Assembly (NCBI GenBank): GCA_958350755.1
Contig: CATWID010000036.1
Location: 1-19,257, forward strand
From: an uncultured Collinsella sp.
GTDB taxonomy: Bacteria; Actinomycetota; Coriobacteriia; Coriobacteriales; Coriobacteriaceae
Direction of reading: 5' to 3'
DNA: 19,257 nt
Part shown: piece after piece, positions 1-6,128 of the stretch
Numbering within the stretch: the stretch's first letter is position 1
Layout of the letters: each line of letters starts with the position of its first letter
The notes under the pieces: generated by a model
Database searches by the model: none
Seen by the model: the letters and a program-made list of their open reading frames with translations, nothing else
Told to the model about the DNA's origin: nothing
Translations under genes and position numbers: made by a program

Positions 1-972
1 CAAATCATGAAGCACCAGCGATTCAAAAAGCAGTCCGAGCGTCTTGAAATCTAGCAGTAGTGTCTCCGGGGTCGCCCCGAGTGCGGCGGCCGCCAGCGAC
101 GGGTCGGCGAGGTGATGCTTCTTTGAGTCTCTTAAATGCACCGGAGATCTCATTGCAGGGTTCCACGCGGGAATATCGCGAACGAAACTAACCCGAGCAA
201 GAAGAGATATATATGATGCCGCCGTCTGTCTCGACACCTCTCCGCCAAGATCGGCTACGAGCGTCTTGAGTGACGCCAAAGTGGATTCATTGCGCGCAAG
301 CGATTCGATGACGGCTTTGACCTTCTCAGGGTCGCGTCGAGAGCCATCAACACGAGACAAATCTTCTTCGGCGACTATGCCGATGTAACGTTTCGCCATC
401 GCCGACGCAGCCAGCGCATCGCGACCGACCGCCGCGGGCCATCCACCACGGACAACGCACTCGGCAATCGAGGCAGAATCCAACGACCCGAAAGCTCCAT
501 TGAACTTTTCGCCAGAAATAATGCCCGACAGCTTAACCGCGCCGCTAGATTTCCCAAGTTCGAAAAGCGTCATGGTGTCCATGCGCAGTTTGGCGAATCT
601 TCCAGCGCCACTGTGCATCGGACGTTCGTCGTCTCGCGGTGTCGCCGACCCCGTAAATATGAACTGACCAGGCTCGCCGCCGCGGTTGTCGCACTCAAAC
701 CGTGCCGCGTCCCAAAGTTTCGGAACCTCCTGCCACTCGTCAATCAGCCGCGGCACCTCGCCGGAAACGGCAAGAGCCGGATCCGTCTCGGCGCGTAAGC
801 GATTCTCGAAGTTGCGGGACGGGTCCATGAGAAGGAGCCTGGACGCCGCACGGGTCTCGGCCGTGGTCGTCTTTCCACACCATTTCGGTCCTTCGATGAG
901 AACGGCACCGAATATACCCAGCAGCTGGTCGAGCTCATTTTCGACAATTCTGGTGTAGTACTTTTTTGGCAT
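1..972 (-). CDS. AAA ATPase with DUF4143-type C-terminus (partial, 3' end beyond window)
   Basis: Translating the minus strand from the ATG at 972 gives 324 uninterrupted codons up to the window edge, so the C-terminus is missing. The N-terminus shows a Walker A loop, GPKWCGKTT (about residues 28-36), a Walker B-like LIDEW (about 77-81) and a sensor-like FIFTGSATP (about 104-112), followed by the SGAGRF segment typical of the widespread ATP-binding proteins that carry a DUF4143 C-terminal domain. Family members have an ATPase of roughly 170 residues and then a nuclease-like fold; their physiological role is unknown. The start follows a weak GGTG Shine-Dalgarno and is the first in-frame ATG before a Lys-rich N-terminus. 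The gene stands alone behind an AT-rich promoter region with phased repeats, which suggests its own regulation. Family assignment is fairly sure; function is not. Confidence 0.85.
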   Translation of the reverse strand, partial: MPKKYYTRIVENELDQLLGIFGAVLIEGPKWCGKTTTAETRAASRLLLMDPSRNFENRLRAETDPALAVSGEVPRLIDEWQEVPKLWDAARFECDNRGGEPGQFIFTGSATPRDDERPMHSGAGRFAKLRMDTMTLFELGKSSGAVKLSGIISGEKFNGAFGSLDSASIAECVVRGGWPAAVGRDALAASAMAKRYIGIVAEEDLSRVDGSRRDPEKVKAVIESLARNESTLASLKTLVADLGGEVSRQTAASYISLLARVSFVRDIPAWNPAMRSPVHLRDSKKHHLADPSLAAAALGATPETLLLDFKTLGLLFESLVLHDL

Positions 973-997
973 ATTTATCACCATTGCTACCAGCGCG

Positions 998-1089
998 TTT
1001 AACCTAATTTACAGTTTACATTTAACCAAATTTCGGTTCTCTGATTAACCATATTTACGCAATTCAATTAACGAAACAGATTTAGGAGC
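998..1089. repeat. Four direct repeats phased at 23 bp upstream of the ATPase gene
   Basis: TTTAACCTAATTT (998), TTTAACCAAATTT (1021), ATTAACCATATTT (1044) and a decayed ATTAACGAAACAG (1067) begin exactly 23 bp apart. A core of about 13 bp is conserved and the next 10 bp vary. They start 26 bp upstream of the ATPase start codon on the minus strand, in an AT-rich island. This layout resembles an array of regulator binding sites on about the same helix face, or iterons. It lies in the gene-free stretch 973-1426; apart from this array and the inverted element at 1212-1357, I see only a weak hairpin (1391-1411) there. Confidence 0.7.
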
Positions 1090-1211
1090 CATTTTTGCGA
1101 ACGGCTTAAGCTGTGGTGCAGTCATTGACGTTCTAAAAGACTAGTCGAAAGGGACACTCTTTTCATAGCTCCGACACATGTGCCAACATGCCTGAAATCG
1201 GCGCGCTACAG

Positions 1212-1357
1212 ATTGCGCCCATCTACTACTTTTACTCCCGCACCCCTGACCATACGCCCCTATTTTCAAAAATCGCACGTTCGCTACCTGCAGTTTTAAT
1301 ATTGCGATTTTCATCGTGCTTCGAGGTAAGCGACCAAAAGTAGTAGATGGCCCCAAT
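1212..1357. repeat. 146-bp element with 22-bp inverted ends (candidate MITE or palindromic repeat)
   Basis: The left end 1212-1233 and the reverse complement of the right end 1336-1357 match at 20 of 22 positions, including a perfect 15-bp core, CCATCTACTACTTTT. Further inside, TCGCTACCT and the complement of AGGTAAGCGA also mirror each other. An 82-codon frame runs through it on the minus strand but has no family resemblance or credible ribosome site, so I do not call it a gene. The structure fits a non-autonomous miniature element or a genome-wide palindromic repeat; no target-site duplication is obvious to me. It could alternatively be a structured RNA. Confidence 0.5.
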
Positions 1358-1390
1358 TCCTGGCCGAGGGCATCTCGCCGCTCCTCCACG

Positions 1391-1411
1391 GGAAAATACG
1401 ATCCGTTTTCC
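1391..1411 (-). terminator. Weak hairpin downstream of the solitary IIB gene
   Basis: GGAAAA (1391-1396) and TTTTCC (1406-1411) form a short stem 16 bp past the IIB stop codon. There is no clear T-tract beyond the stem, so this is only a possible terminator. Confidence 0.25.
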
Positions 1412-1426
1412 TCCGCCCCCAGGTAA

Positions 1427-1909
1427 TCACGCGAGCAGGTTCTCGATGGGATCGGGGTCGGAGCTGGGGAGATAGCGGATTTCTAGTTCTACGCCGAGCT
1501 TTTGTAGCTCTCTGAGAGCAGCGACGTCTGCATCGCCTATGGCGACTGCGGGCGTTACAGAGCGCTTGCCCTCCCCTGCTTGCATATGGCCAATGCTAAT
1601 CTTGGTGATCGGCACACCGCCCTTAACCAGCGCGAGTGCATCCGTGGGCGACGCCACCATGATGAGAATCCATTGGCGCGGCGTTGCGGTATGAATGATG
1701 TCGATGGTCCTTTGCACCGAGAAAAACCGCGTCCACACGCCATCGGGCGCCGCCACCCTCATAGGGGCCCATTGGCGCGAATCCGCCGCGATCTCATCGT
1801 TGACGATTAGGACAAGGTTGGAACCCACGGCTTCGTTCCACAGCTTAACGTCTTGCCCGTAAATGAAACGGTCATCGATGCGTGTGAGAAGAATCTTGGG
1901 TTGAGCCAT
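1427..1909 (-). CDS. Solitary PTS mannose/sorbose-family IIB-like protein, catalytic His replaced by Tyr
   Basis: The 160-residue product is a full-length IIB domain of the mannose/fructose/sorbose PTS family, the same length as and clearly similar to the operon IIB at 12237-12719. The family phosphorylation motif is RIDxRLxHGQV; here it reads RIDDRFIYGQD, so position 17 is Tyr where the paralogue has His. The codon is TAC, so the change is not a reading error of mine. IIB normally takes phosphate from IIA and passes it to the sugar through IIC/IID; without the histidine it should not do so. No IIA, IIC or IID lies beside it. The ATG at 1909 matches the family N-terminus and the paralogue; an in-frame TTG at 1960 would add 17 unrelated residues. 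The fold looks intact, so a regulatory or decoy role is possible but unproven. Confidence 0.85.
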   Translation of the reverse strand: MAQPKILLTRIDDRFIYGQDVKLWNEAVGSNLVLIVNDEIAADSRQWAPMRVAAPDGVWTRFFSVQRTIDIIHTATPRQWILIMVASPTDALALVKGGVPITKISIGHMQAGEGKRSVTPAVAIGDADVAALRELQKLGVELEIRYLPSSDPDPIENLLA

Positions 1910-1998
1910 CGCTGCCCCATTCTGTTTGAGACCCGTAAGAGCAAGACATCGCGTCTCCAATATTAGTGCATTTAAAGTGAGAAAAGCCGTCAGAACAC

Positions 1999-2027
1999 TT
2001 GCGCGGATGTGCGATGTCCCGTATCAT
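1999..2027 (+). promoter_or_regulatory. Probable promoter of tRNA-Thr
   Basis: TTGCGC (1999-2004), a 17-bp spacer and TATCAT (2022-2027) match a housekeeping promoter and would start RNA about 30 bp before the tRNA. A TGACGC/GCGTCA inverted repeat (2038-2056) lies between the promoter and the tRNA. Confidence 0.55.
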
Positions 2028-2066
2028 AGACAGCCGTTGACGCCTCAGTTGCGTCATCATATGGCC

Positions 2067-2142
2067 GCCAGCGTAGCTCAGTTGGTAGAGCACCGCTCTC
2101 GTAAAGCGGGGGTCACCGGTTCGAGCCCGGTCGCTGGCTCCA
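2067..2142 (+). tRNA. tRNA-Thr (anticodon CGT)
   Basis: A complete cloverleaf can be read: acceptor GCCAGCG pairing with CGCTGGC, D-arm GCTC...GAGC, anticodon stem CCGCT/AGCGG with loop CTCGTAA, variable GGGTC, T-arm ACCGG-TTCGAGC-CCGGT, discriminator T, and an encoded CCA at 2140-2142. The anticodon CGT reads ACG threonine codons. It has its own promoter and terminator and is monocistronic. Confidence 0.97.
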
Positions 2143-2153
2143 TTACACAAGAT

Positions 2154-2176
2154 AGCCGCCTTCGGGCGGCTTTTTT
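2154..2176 (+). terminator. Intrinsic terminator of tRNA-Thr
   Basis: AGCCGCC, tetraloop TTCG, GGCGGCT and a run of T residues begin 12 bp past the tRNA: a canonical Rho-independent terminator. Confidence 0.93.
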
Positions 2177-2399
2177 GTTGCCGATTTTGAGTGCGTGCGC
2201 GCCAATCCAAACATCGCCACGTCAACGGCGGCCCACTCGGTGGACTTCGGGTTTAATGCTTAGGGGCGGGGATTTACCAAAGTGAAATCTTAATGAAAAG
2301 AAACCCAGCTGCAACAATTGCCATGGTGAGGGCTCAAATTGGCCATATAGATCTAAAATAGTCACAATATACAAATGTCGAGAGATATTGGCGATATAG

Positions 2400-2825
2400 A
2401 TGAAAAGAACTAAGGGTTTTCTTTTGCTGGTATTGATGCTGCTCGGACTGTTCTGCCTGAGTGGCCCTTCTTGGGCCAAGGCTGCCTGTCCTGAAGGTGA
2501 GCCTTAGCAGTCTTATACGGGCAGCCTGCTGATAACTGCTAAGGAGGGCGATGCCGACTCTCAGTCTGGGGTAAATCCCCTTGCCACTTTTGAGGGGGAC
2601 GGCGGAACGGTCAAGCTTGACCATATTGGTAGCGGGATTTTGAGGTGGCAAGTTCTTCCGGACAAAATTGCGAACGATCCCTTCTCTTTTGCTGGAACGA
2701 TTTATCTATACAAGGTTGTGAGCGGAAAACAAAAATACGTCGATTGCTATCCGACAAACGGGTCTGGAATTGCATTCACCGGCATTTCGGGGCAGATTGA
2801 TACACATGTACGAAAGGGAACCTAA
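2400..2825 (+). pseudogene. Small secreted protein gene interrupted by an in-frame TAG
   Basis: From the ATG at 2400 the frame encodes a textbook signal peptide: MKRTKG, a Leu-rich hydrophobic core, and a likely cleavage after SWAKA. It reaches TAG at codon 36 (2505-2507). The same frame then stays open for another 105 codons to TAA at 2823-2825, with a sensible composition (two beta-rich segments, for example LYKVVSGKQKYVDCY). The simplest reading is a 141-residue secreted protein inactivated by one nonsense change, probably CAG to TAG. Alternatives are amber readthrough, or a tiny secreted peptide of about 7 mature residues. I do not recognise the family. A direct repeat, ATTGGCCATATAGATCT at 2338 and ATTGGCGATATAGATGA at 2387, lies in the upstream region; the Shine-Dalgarno is weak. 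Confidence 0.5.
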
Positions 2826-2923
2826 GTGGTGCGTTGGGTTGGAGCTGCTGCAGGTCCGATATGGATTGCGGTCTTGCGCCCCGATGTCCAAATAGGTTTC
2901 TCTCTCTAGACGGGAAGTTGCTC

Positions 2924-3289
2924 ATGGACGCCATATATGACGGAGATGACTGGGTCGATCATTATACTTGGCGCCTGGTCGGCTCGAACGACAATGGGGA
3001 TGTGGTGTTTGATGGACTATGTCCAAAGCATCTCCATCCTTTTGTCTCGTCGTTAATTGAGAGTTCCGCTCGTGTTGCCCCCTACAGCTCGGCATCGCTT
3101 CATGATACGGACGTTTTGAAGACCATAAGGGAATCAATTGACGATGGCACGATGAGCGGCCCGCTGTTTTCTCGGCTTGTGGGGCTAGATGAGATTGGCT
3201 CGAAACGACTGCTTGCGGGCGAAAAAGTGGAACTCACTTATCGGTCGATGATTTCAATCCTGCGGCTAGCCGATGTTCTTCGCAAATAA
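2924..3289 (+). CDS. Hypothetical protein, unrecognised family
   Basis: The 121-residue product is acidic, has no signal peptide and no membrane segment, and I do not recognise a family. The last 45 residues (from GPLFSRLVGLDEIG to LADVLRK) have the spacing of a small helical bundle faintly reminiscent of a Cro/CI-type helix-turn-helix, which is only a suggestion. The ATG at 2924 follows GGGAAG at 7 bp. Alternative in-frame starts are ATG 2861 and TTG 2834, the latter only 9 bp after the stop of the broken secreted-protein frame. Placement directly behind that frame on the same strand suggests they were once co-transcribed, perhaps as a recently acquired pair next to tRNA-Thr. Confidence 0.55.
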   Translation: MDAIYDGDDWVDHYTWRLVGSNDNGDVVFDGLCPKHLHPFVSSLIESSARVAPYSSASLHDTDVLKTIRESIDDGTMSGPLFSRLVGLDEIGSKRLLAGEKVELTYRSMISILRLADVLRK

Positions 3290-3310
3290 ATGAGGCTTCC
3301 CTATTCAAAA

Positions 3311-3362
3311 ACAGAAAACCCCGCCAAACGTGATTTCCCTAGGGAAAACCCGTTTGGCGGGG
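3311..3362 (-). terminator. Terminator of the YhcH-family gene with palindromic loop
   Basis: CCCCGCCAAACG (3319-3330) and CGTTTGGCGGGG (3351-3362) pair perfectly over 12 bp; read on the minus strand the stem is followed by GGTTTTCTGTTTTT. It ends the minus-strand operon and also faces the end of the plus-strand gene at 3289. The 20-base loop contains a second perfect palindrome, TTTCCCTAGGGAAA. Confidence 0.8.
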
Positions 3363-3367
3363 TCCTA

Positions 3368-3393
3368 GCGTGATTTCCCTAGGGGAATCACGC
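3368..3393. repeat. Second palindrome sharing a 16-bp sequence with the terminator loop
   Basis: GCGTGATT (3368-3375) pairs with AATCACGC (3386-3393) around CCCTAGGG. The 16-mer CGTGATTTCCCTAGGG occurs here (3369-3384) and inside the neighbouring hairpin (3329-3344), exactly 40 bp apart, so the two structures look like a partial duplication. Confidence 0.7.
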
Positions 3394-3424
3394 CATCAGA
3401 CGAACAGCTCAGCCGAGCAGCTCG

Positions 3425-3898
3425 CTACTCCTCCCAGTAGGCGTCGGCAAGCAACTTAAAGCAGATCTTCTTGACCGGCTGTGCGCCATCTCCCGGGAAC
3501 TCGAGCGTGGGCATGTGGGGCTCGCCGGCAACGAACAGCGCGAATTTGTCGTCGGCAAGATCGCCGGCGATCGAGGCGTCGGAATCGACCAGGTCGTAGT
3601 CGTCCTTCTCGTCAAACTCCTGGACCAGCGTCAGGCTGCCCGTGGCAACCTTAAAGGCCTCACGACCCTCGACGTCAATCTGCAAGTCGTGATAGCGCTG
3701 ATGCGTCTCGTAGTGAGCCTCGGCCTCGGGACGCGTCGTGGGAGACATGACGTTCGCAAAGACCTTCTCACCCAAAATCGGATGGCTGCCGACCTCGAGC
3801 TGTGCCGGGTCGTTCTCCTCGAGCCAGTCGATCAGCACGTCGAGGCCCTTGAGCATTCCGCGGTACTCCTCGATATCGCCCAATGCACCGTAAATCAT
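3425..3898 (-). CDS. YhcH/YjgK/YiaL family (DUF386) sugar-metabolism protein
   Basis: The 157-residue product has the usual family length and the cupin-like signature: MIYG at the start, YETHQRYHDLQ (about 62-72) and GEPHMP (about 125-130), whose His and Glu residues bind metal in characterised members. Relatives are encoded with sialic acid, 2,3-diketogulonate and galactoside catabolic genes and are thought to help sugar anomerisation or mutarotation (E. coli NanQ is the best-studied example); the substrate here is not known. The start has a good site, GAGGGG, 7 bp ahead. It is the last gene of the minus-strand run, 32 bp after the stop of a nagA remnant, so it was probably once the downstream partner of a second nagA. 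A strong terminator follows. Confidence 0.85.
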   Translation of the reverse strand: MIYGALGDIEEYRGMLKGLDVLIDWLEENDPAQLEVGSHPILGEKVFANVMSPTTRPEAEAHYETHQRYHDLQIDVEGREAFKVATGSLTLVQEFDEKDDYDLVDSDASIAGDLADDKFALFVAGEPHMPTLEFPGDGAQPVKKICFKLLADAYWEE

Positions 3899-3930
3899 CT
3901 AAATCCCCTCTCGGATCGCTTCTTTGGCGG

Positions 3931-4062
3931 CTACTCGGCAAACGCGTTACCGACGCTGTTGCCACCCACATACGCCTCGACCAGGGTAAGGTCGGGATTG
4001 AACACGACAAACTCGGCGTCGCGCCCCAGCATAATGCTACCGCACTTGTCGTCGACATGAGC
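3931..4062 (-). pseudogene. 3' remnant of a second nagA (N-acetylhexosamine-6-phosphate deacetylase)
   Basis: The minus strand reads AHVDDKCGSIMLGRDAEFVV and on to NSVGNAFAE then TAG. This aligns without gaps to the last 43 residues of the intact NagA at 6789-7958 (about 79% identical by my count; about 82% at the DNA level over 132 bp). Homology stops abruptly at codon 4060-4062; upstream there is only 33 bp before the end of lacC and no room for the remaining 345 residues. It is therefore a truncated copy, left by deletion or recombination. Because it differs at many synonymous and conservative positions, it is an old paralogue rather than a recent duplication of the intact gene. Confidence 0.88.
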
Positions 4063-4095
4063 TAGCAAGCAATGCCGGGGCCGACGCCCAGGCTT

Positions 4096-5031
4096 TTACA
4101 GCTCGGTCACGACAACGCCGTTGTAAACCTCGTCCCAACGATCCATAACCAAGTGGCCAGTCATGGGATCCATGGCATTGAGCTTGCCGCAGGTGTTGGC
4201 GGTACGCAGCACCGTCTCGTCATCCGCGCCAGCAGCAATCGCATGTGCGAAGCCGGCAATGGTCGAATCGCCAGAGCCCGTAGCGTTAACGGCGGGGATA
4301 TCGGGGGTCTTGGCGCGGAATGCACGGCCATTATGGAAGCCCACGGAGCCGGCAGCGCCCATGGACACGACGACCCAGGGGATATCGGAGAAGCGGGCAT
4401 CAGAGGCGAGCGCGGCGCGGAGCTCGTCCACATCGTCGGTGGTAAAGCTCGTGCCCAGAAGGCCGTTAATCTCGGTCAGGTTAGGCTTGACCAGCTCGGG
4501 CTTAATTTCGGACTTAAGGGCGGCCTCGAGCGAAGCACCCGAGGTATCGAGCAGCACCTTGGCGCCGGCGTTCTCGGCAATGCCCGTGATCTTGGCGTAG
4601 TAGTCCGCCTCGACACCGCGGGGCAGCGAACCCGAGATGGTGACGACGTCGGCCTTGCTCGCAAGCTCGGTAAACTTGGCGGTAAAGGCATCGAGCTCCT
4701 CGGGGGCAATTGTCGGGCCGCTCTCGAGCAGCTCGGTCTGGTTGCCGGCATGAAGGATATTGAGGCAGATGCGGGTCTCGCCCTTGATGGGCACAAAGTC
4801 GTTGTTAATACCGTTGGCGTCCATGAGCTCAGCCATGTAAGCGCCCATGTGGCCGCCGAGCAGACCGGTTGCCACGACGTCGTCGCCCAGCTGACCCAGC
4901 ACACGGGCCACGTTGAGGCCCTTGCCGCCGGCGGTCTTTTCGGGCGTCACACGGTTGACGTCGTCGATAACGAGCTCATCGAGCTGATAGCGCGTATCGA
5001 CAGACGGGTTCATCGTAACGGTGAGGATCAT
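4096..5031 (-). CDS. lacC: PfkB-family sugar-phosphate kinase, LacC-like (tagatose-6-phosphate kinase)
   Basis: The 311-residue product has the full ribokinase/PfkB fold of the 1-phosphofructokinase/LacC subgroup: MILTVTMNPSVD at the N-terminus, TAGGKGLN (33-40) and the ATP-site signature GSGDS with catalytic Asp near residue 255. The N-terminal pattern (LDEL, D-VNRV) and the GETR segment resemble streptococcal LacC. LacC phosphorylates D-tagatose-6-phosphate to the 1,6-bisphosphate with ATP. With an AgaS-like isomerase and NagA nearby, that substrate is the best guess; 1-phosphofructokinase (FruK) is the main alternative. The start has AAGGAG 7 bp upstream. It lies 59 bp after the LacX-like mutarotase on the same strand, probably one transcript. 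No tagatose-bisphosphate aldolase is seen. Confidence 0.85.
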   Translation of the reverse strand: MILTVTMNPSVDTRYQLDELVIDDVNRVTPEKTAGGKGLNVARVLGQLGDDVVATGLLGGHMGAYMAELMDANGINNDFVPIKGETRICLNILHAGNQTELLESGPTIAPEELDAFTAKFTELASKADVVTISGSLPRGVEADYYAKITGIAENAGAKVLLDTSGASLEAALKSEIKPELVKPNLTEINGLLGTSFTTDDVDELRAALASDARFSDIPWVVVSMGAAGSVGFHNGRAFRAKTPDIPAVNATGSGDSTIAGFAHAIAAGADDETVLRTANTCGKLNAMDPMTGHLVMDRWDEVYNGVVVTEL

Positions 5032-5090
5032 TTTTAGCTCCTTATCTCGCAGGCTCCTTGTGCCTCGCGATACGAGTCGACAAAACGGAA

Positions 5091-5972
5091 TTACAGAATC
5101 TCAATCGTGAACGAGCGAACGACGGTCTCCTTGGGCTTGGCGACAAGGCAGCCGCGCTTATGCTCAAGCACGTCGTCCTCATCGGAGCAGGTCGAAAGGC
5201 CGCCCCAGGGCTCAACTGCCACAAAATCGCCCTCGGGCTTGCTCCACACAATGAGATATGGGAAGCCCTCAAAGCTCAGGCGGACGCCCTTGTCCTCGCC
5301 CTTCTTGGAAAGCGTGACCTGACGGCTCTCGAGCACGTCAAAGATGGTCTCCGCAAAATCGAAGAGCTCGTGCGATAGAGGCAGCGTCTTTCCCACCATG
5401 GGGTTCTTGGAGCGCTTGTCCACGTCAATCAAGCCAGTCGAAGGGACAGCGGTGCAAAGCTCTGCAGCCTCTTCTTTCTCAAAGCGCAACTCGTAGTCCG
5501 TATAGGCCTCGCCCTCATCGAGCGGGCACCTAAAGCCGGGATGCCCACCGATAAAGAACGGCATGTCCTCGGTGCCCTCGTTGGTAACCTCATAGGAGAC
5601 ACGCACGGCGGCGTCCTCGAGCGTATAGCGGGCGACGAGCCTAAACGGATACGGATAATCGCTCAGCAGCGCGGCGTTATCCTCCGAAGCCAGACACACA
5701 GCCAGCTCGTTCGTGCTTTGGCTCAGCAGTTTCCACTCCTGCTTACGCGCAAACCCGTGGCGGGCGAGCTTCACATGATGCCCAGCGAACGTCATGGCGC
5801 TACCATCACGCAGGCCTCCGCAAATCGGGAAGCAAATCGGTGCCTGGCCGGACCACACGGCGGGATCACCCTGCCACAAGTACTCGCGACCTCCAGCCTC
5901 AATCGAGGTAAACGAGCCGCCGGCCGTGGAGACCTTGATAGAAATCGAATCGTTGGAGAGAGCGTATTCCAT
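5091..5972 (-). CDS. Aldose 1-epimerase family protein, LacX-like
   Basis: The 293-residue product is a galactose-mutarotase-fold protein of the LacX type, cytoplasmic, without signal peptide. The catalytic pattern is present: His72 in ARHGFAR, His144 in GGHPGF and Glu254 in VEPWGG, matching the two His and one Glu of mutarotases. Members interconvert alpha and beta anomers of hexoses; LacX is linked to galactose/tagatose-6-phosphate pathways but its exact substrate is uncertain. The ATG at 5972 follows AAAGGA with about 8 bp; an upstream extension to 6107 is in frame but carries no family sequence. The next gene downstream is the LacC-like kinase; the flavodoxin starts divergently 156 bp away. 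Confidence 0.88.
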   Translation of the reverse strand: MEYALSNDSISIKVSTAGGSFTSIEAGGREYLWQGDPAVWSGQAPICFPICGGLRDGSAMTFAGHHVKLARHGFARKQEWKLLSQSTNELAVCLASEDNAALLSDYPYPFRLVARYTLEDAAVRVSYEVTNEGTEDMPFFIGGHPGFRCPLDEGEAYTDYELRFEKEEAAELCTAVPSTGLIDVDKRSKNPMVGKTLPLSHELFDFAETIFDVLESRQVTLSKKGEDKGVRLSFEGFPYLIVWSKPEGDFVAVEPWGGLSTCSDEDDVLEHKRGCLVAKPKETVVRSFTIEIL

Positions 5973-6128
5973 TGTCCATCCTTTCGAACAACTGCTTTTT
6001 GCTCGCAAGAACCCGTCTCGGCCCTGACCAAAGGACAAACCCGCACGTTCATCGATGCGTCCGGTATCCCAGCCATGCAACGGGGTACCATACAGACATT
6101 GATGCAATTACAGCTGAAAGGCCTTCTT

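Noticed and set aside
998..1089. CRISPR array interpretation of the 23-bp phased repeats
   Set aside because: The conserved unit is only about 13 bp, the intervals about 10 bp, and no cas gene is in the window.
1141..1389. An 82-codon minus-strand frame inside the inverted element
   Set aside because: No ribosome site or family resemblance; the inverted-repeat structure explains the sequence better.
3768..4058. A 96-codon minus-strand frame overlapping yhcH and the nagA remnant
   Set aside because: It is in a different frame from both; the NagA-like frame and YhcH account for the sequence.
5541..6128. Long N-terminal extension of the flavodoxin gene
   Set aside because: The extension is antisense to the mutarotase; the flavodoxin begins properly at 6129 with a ribosome site and MRTIILYASR.
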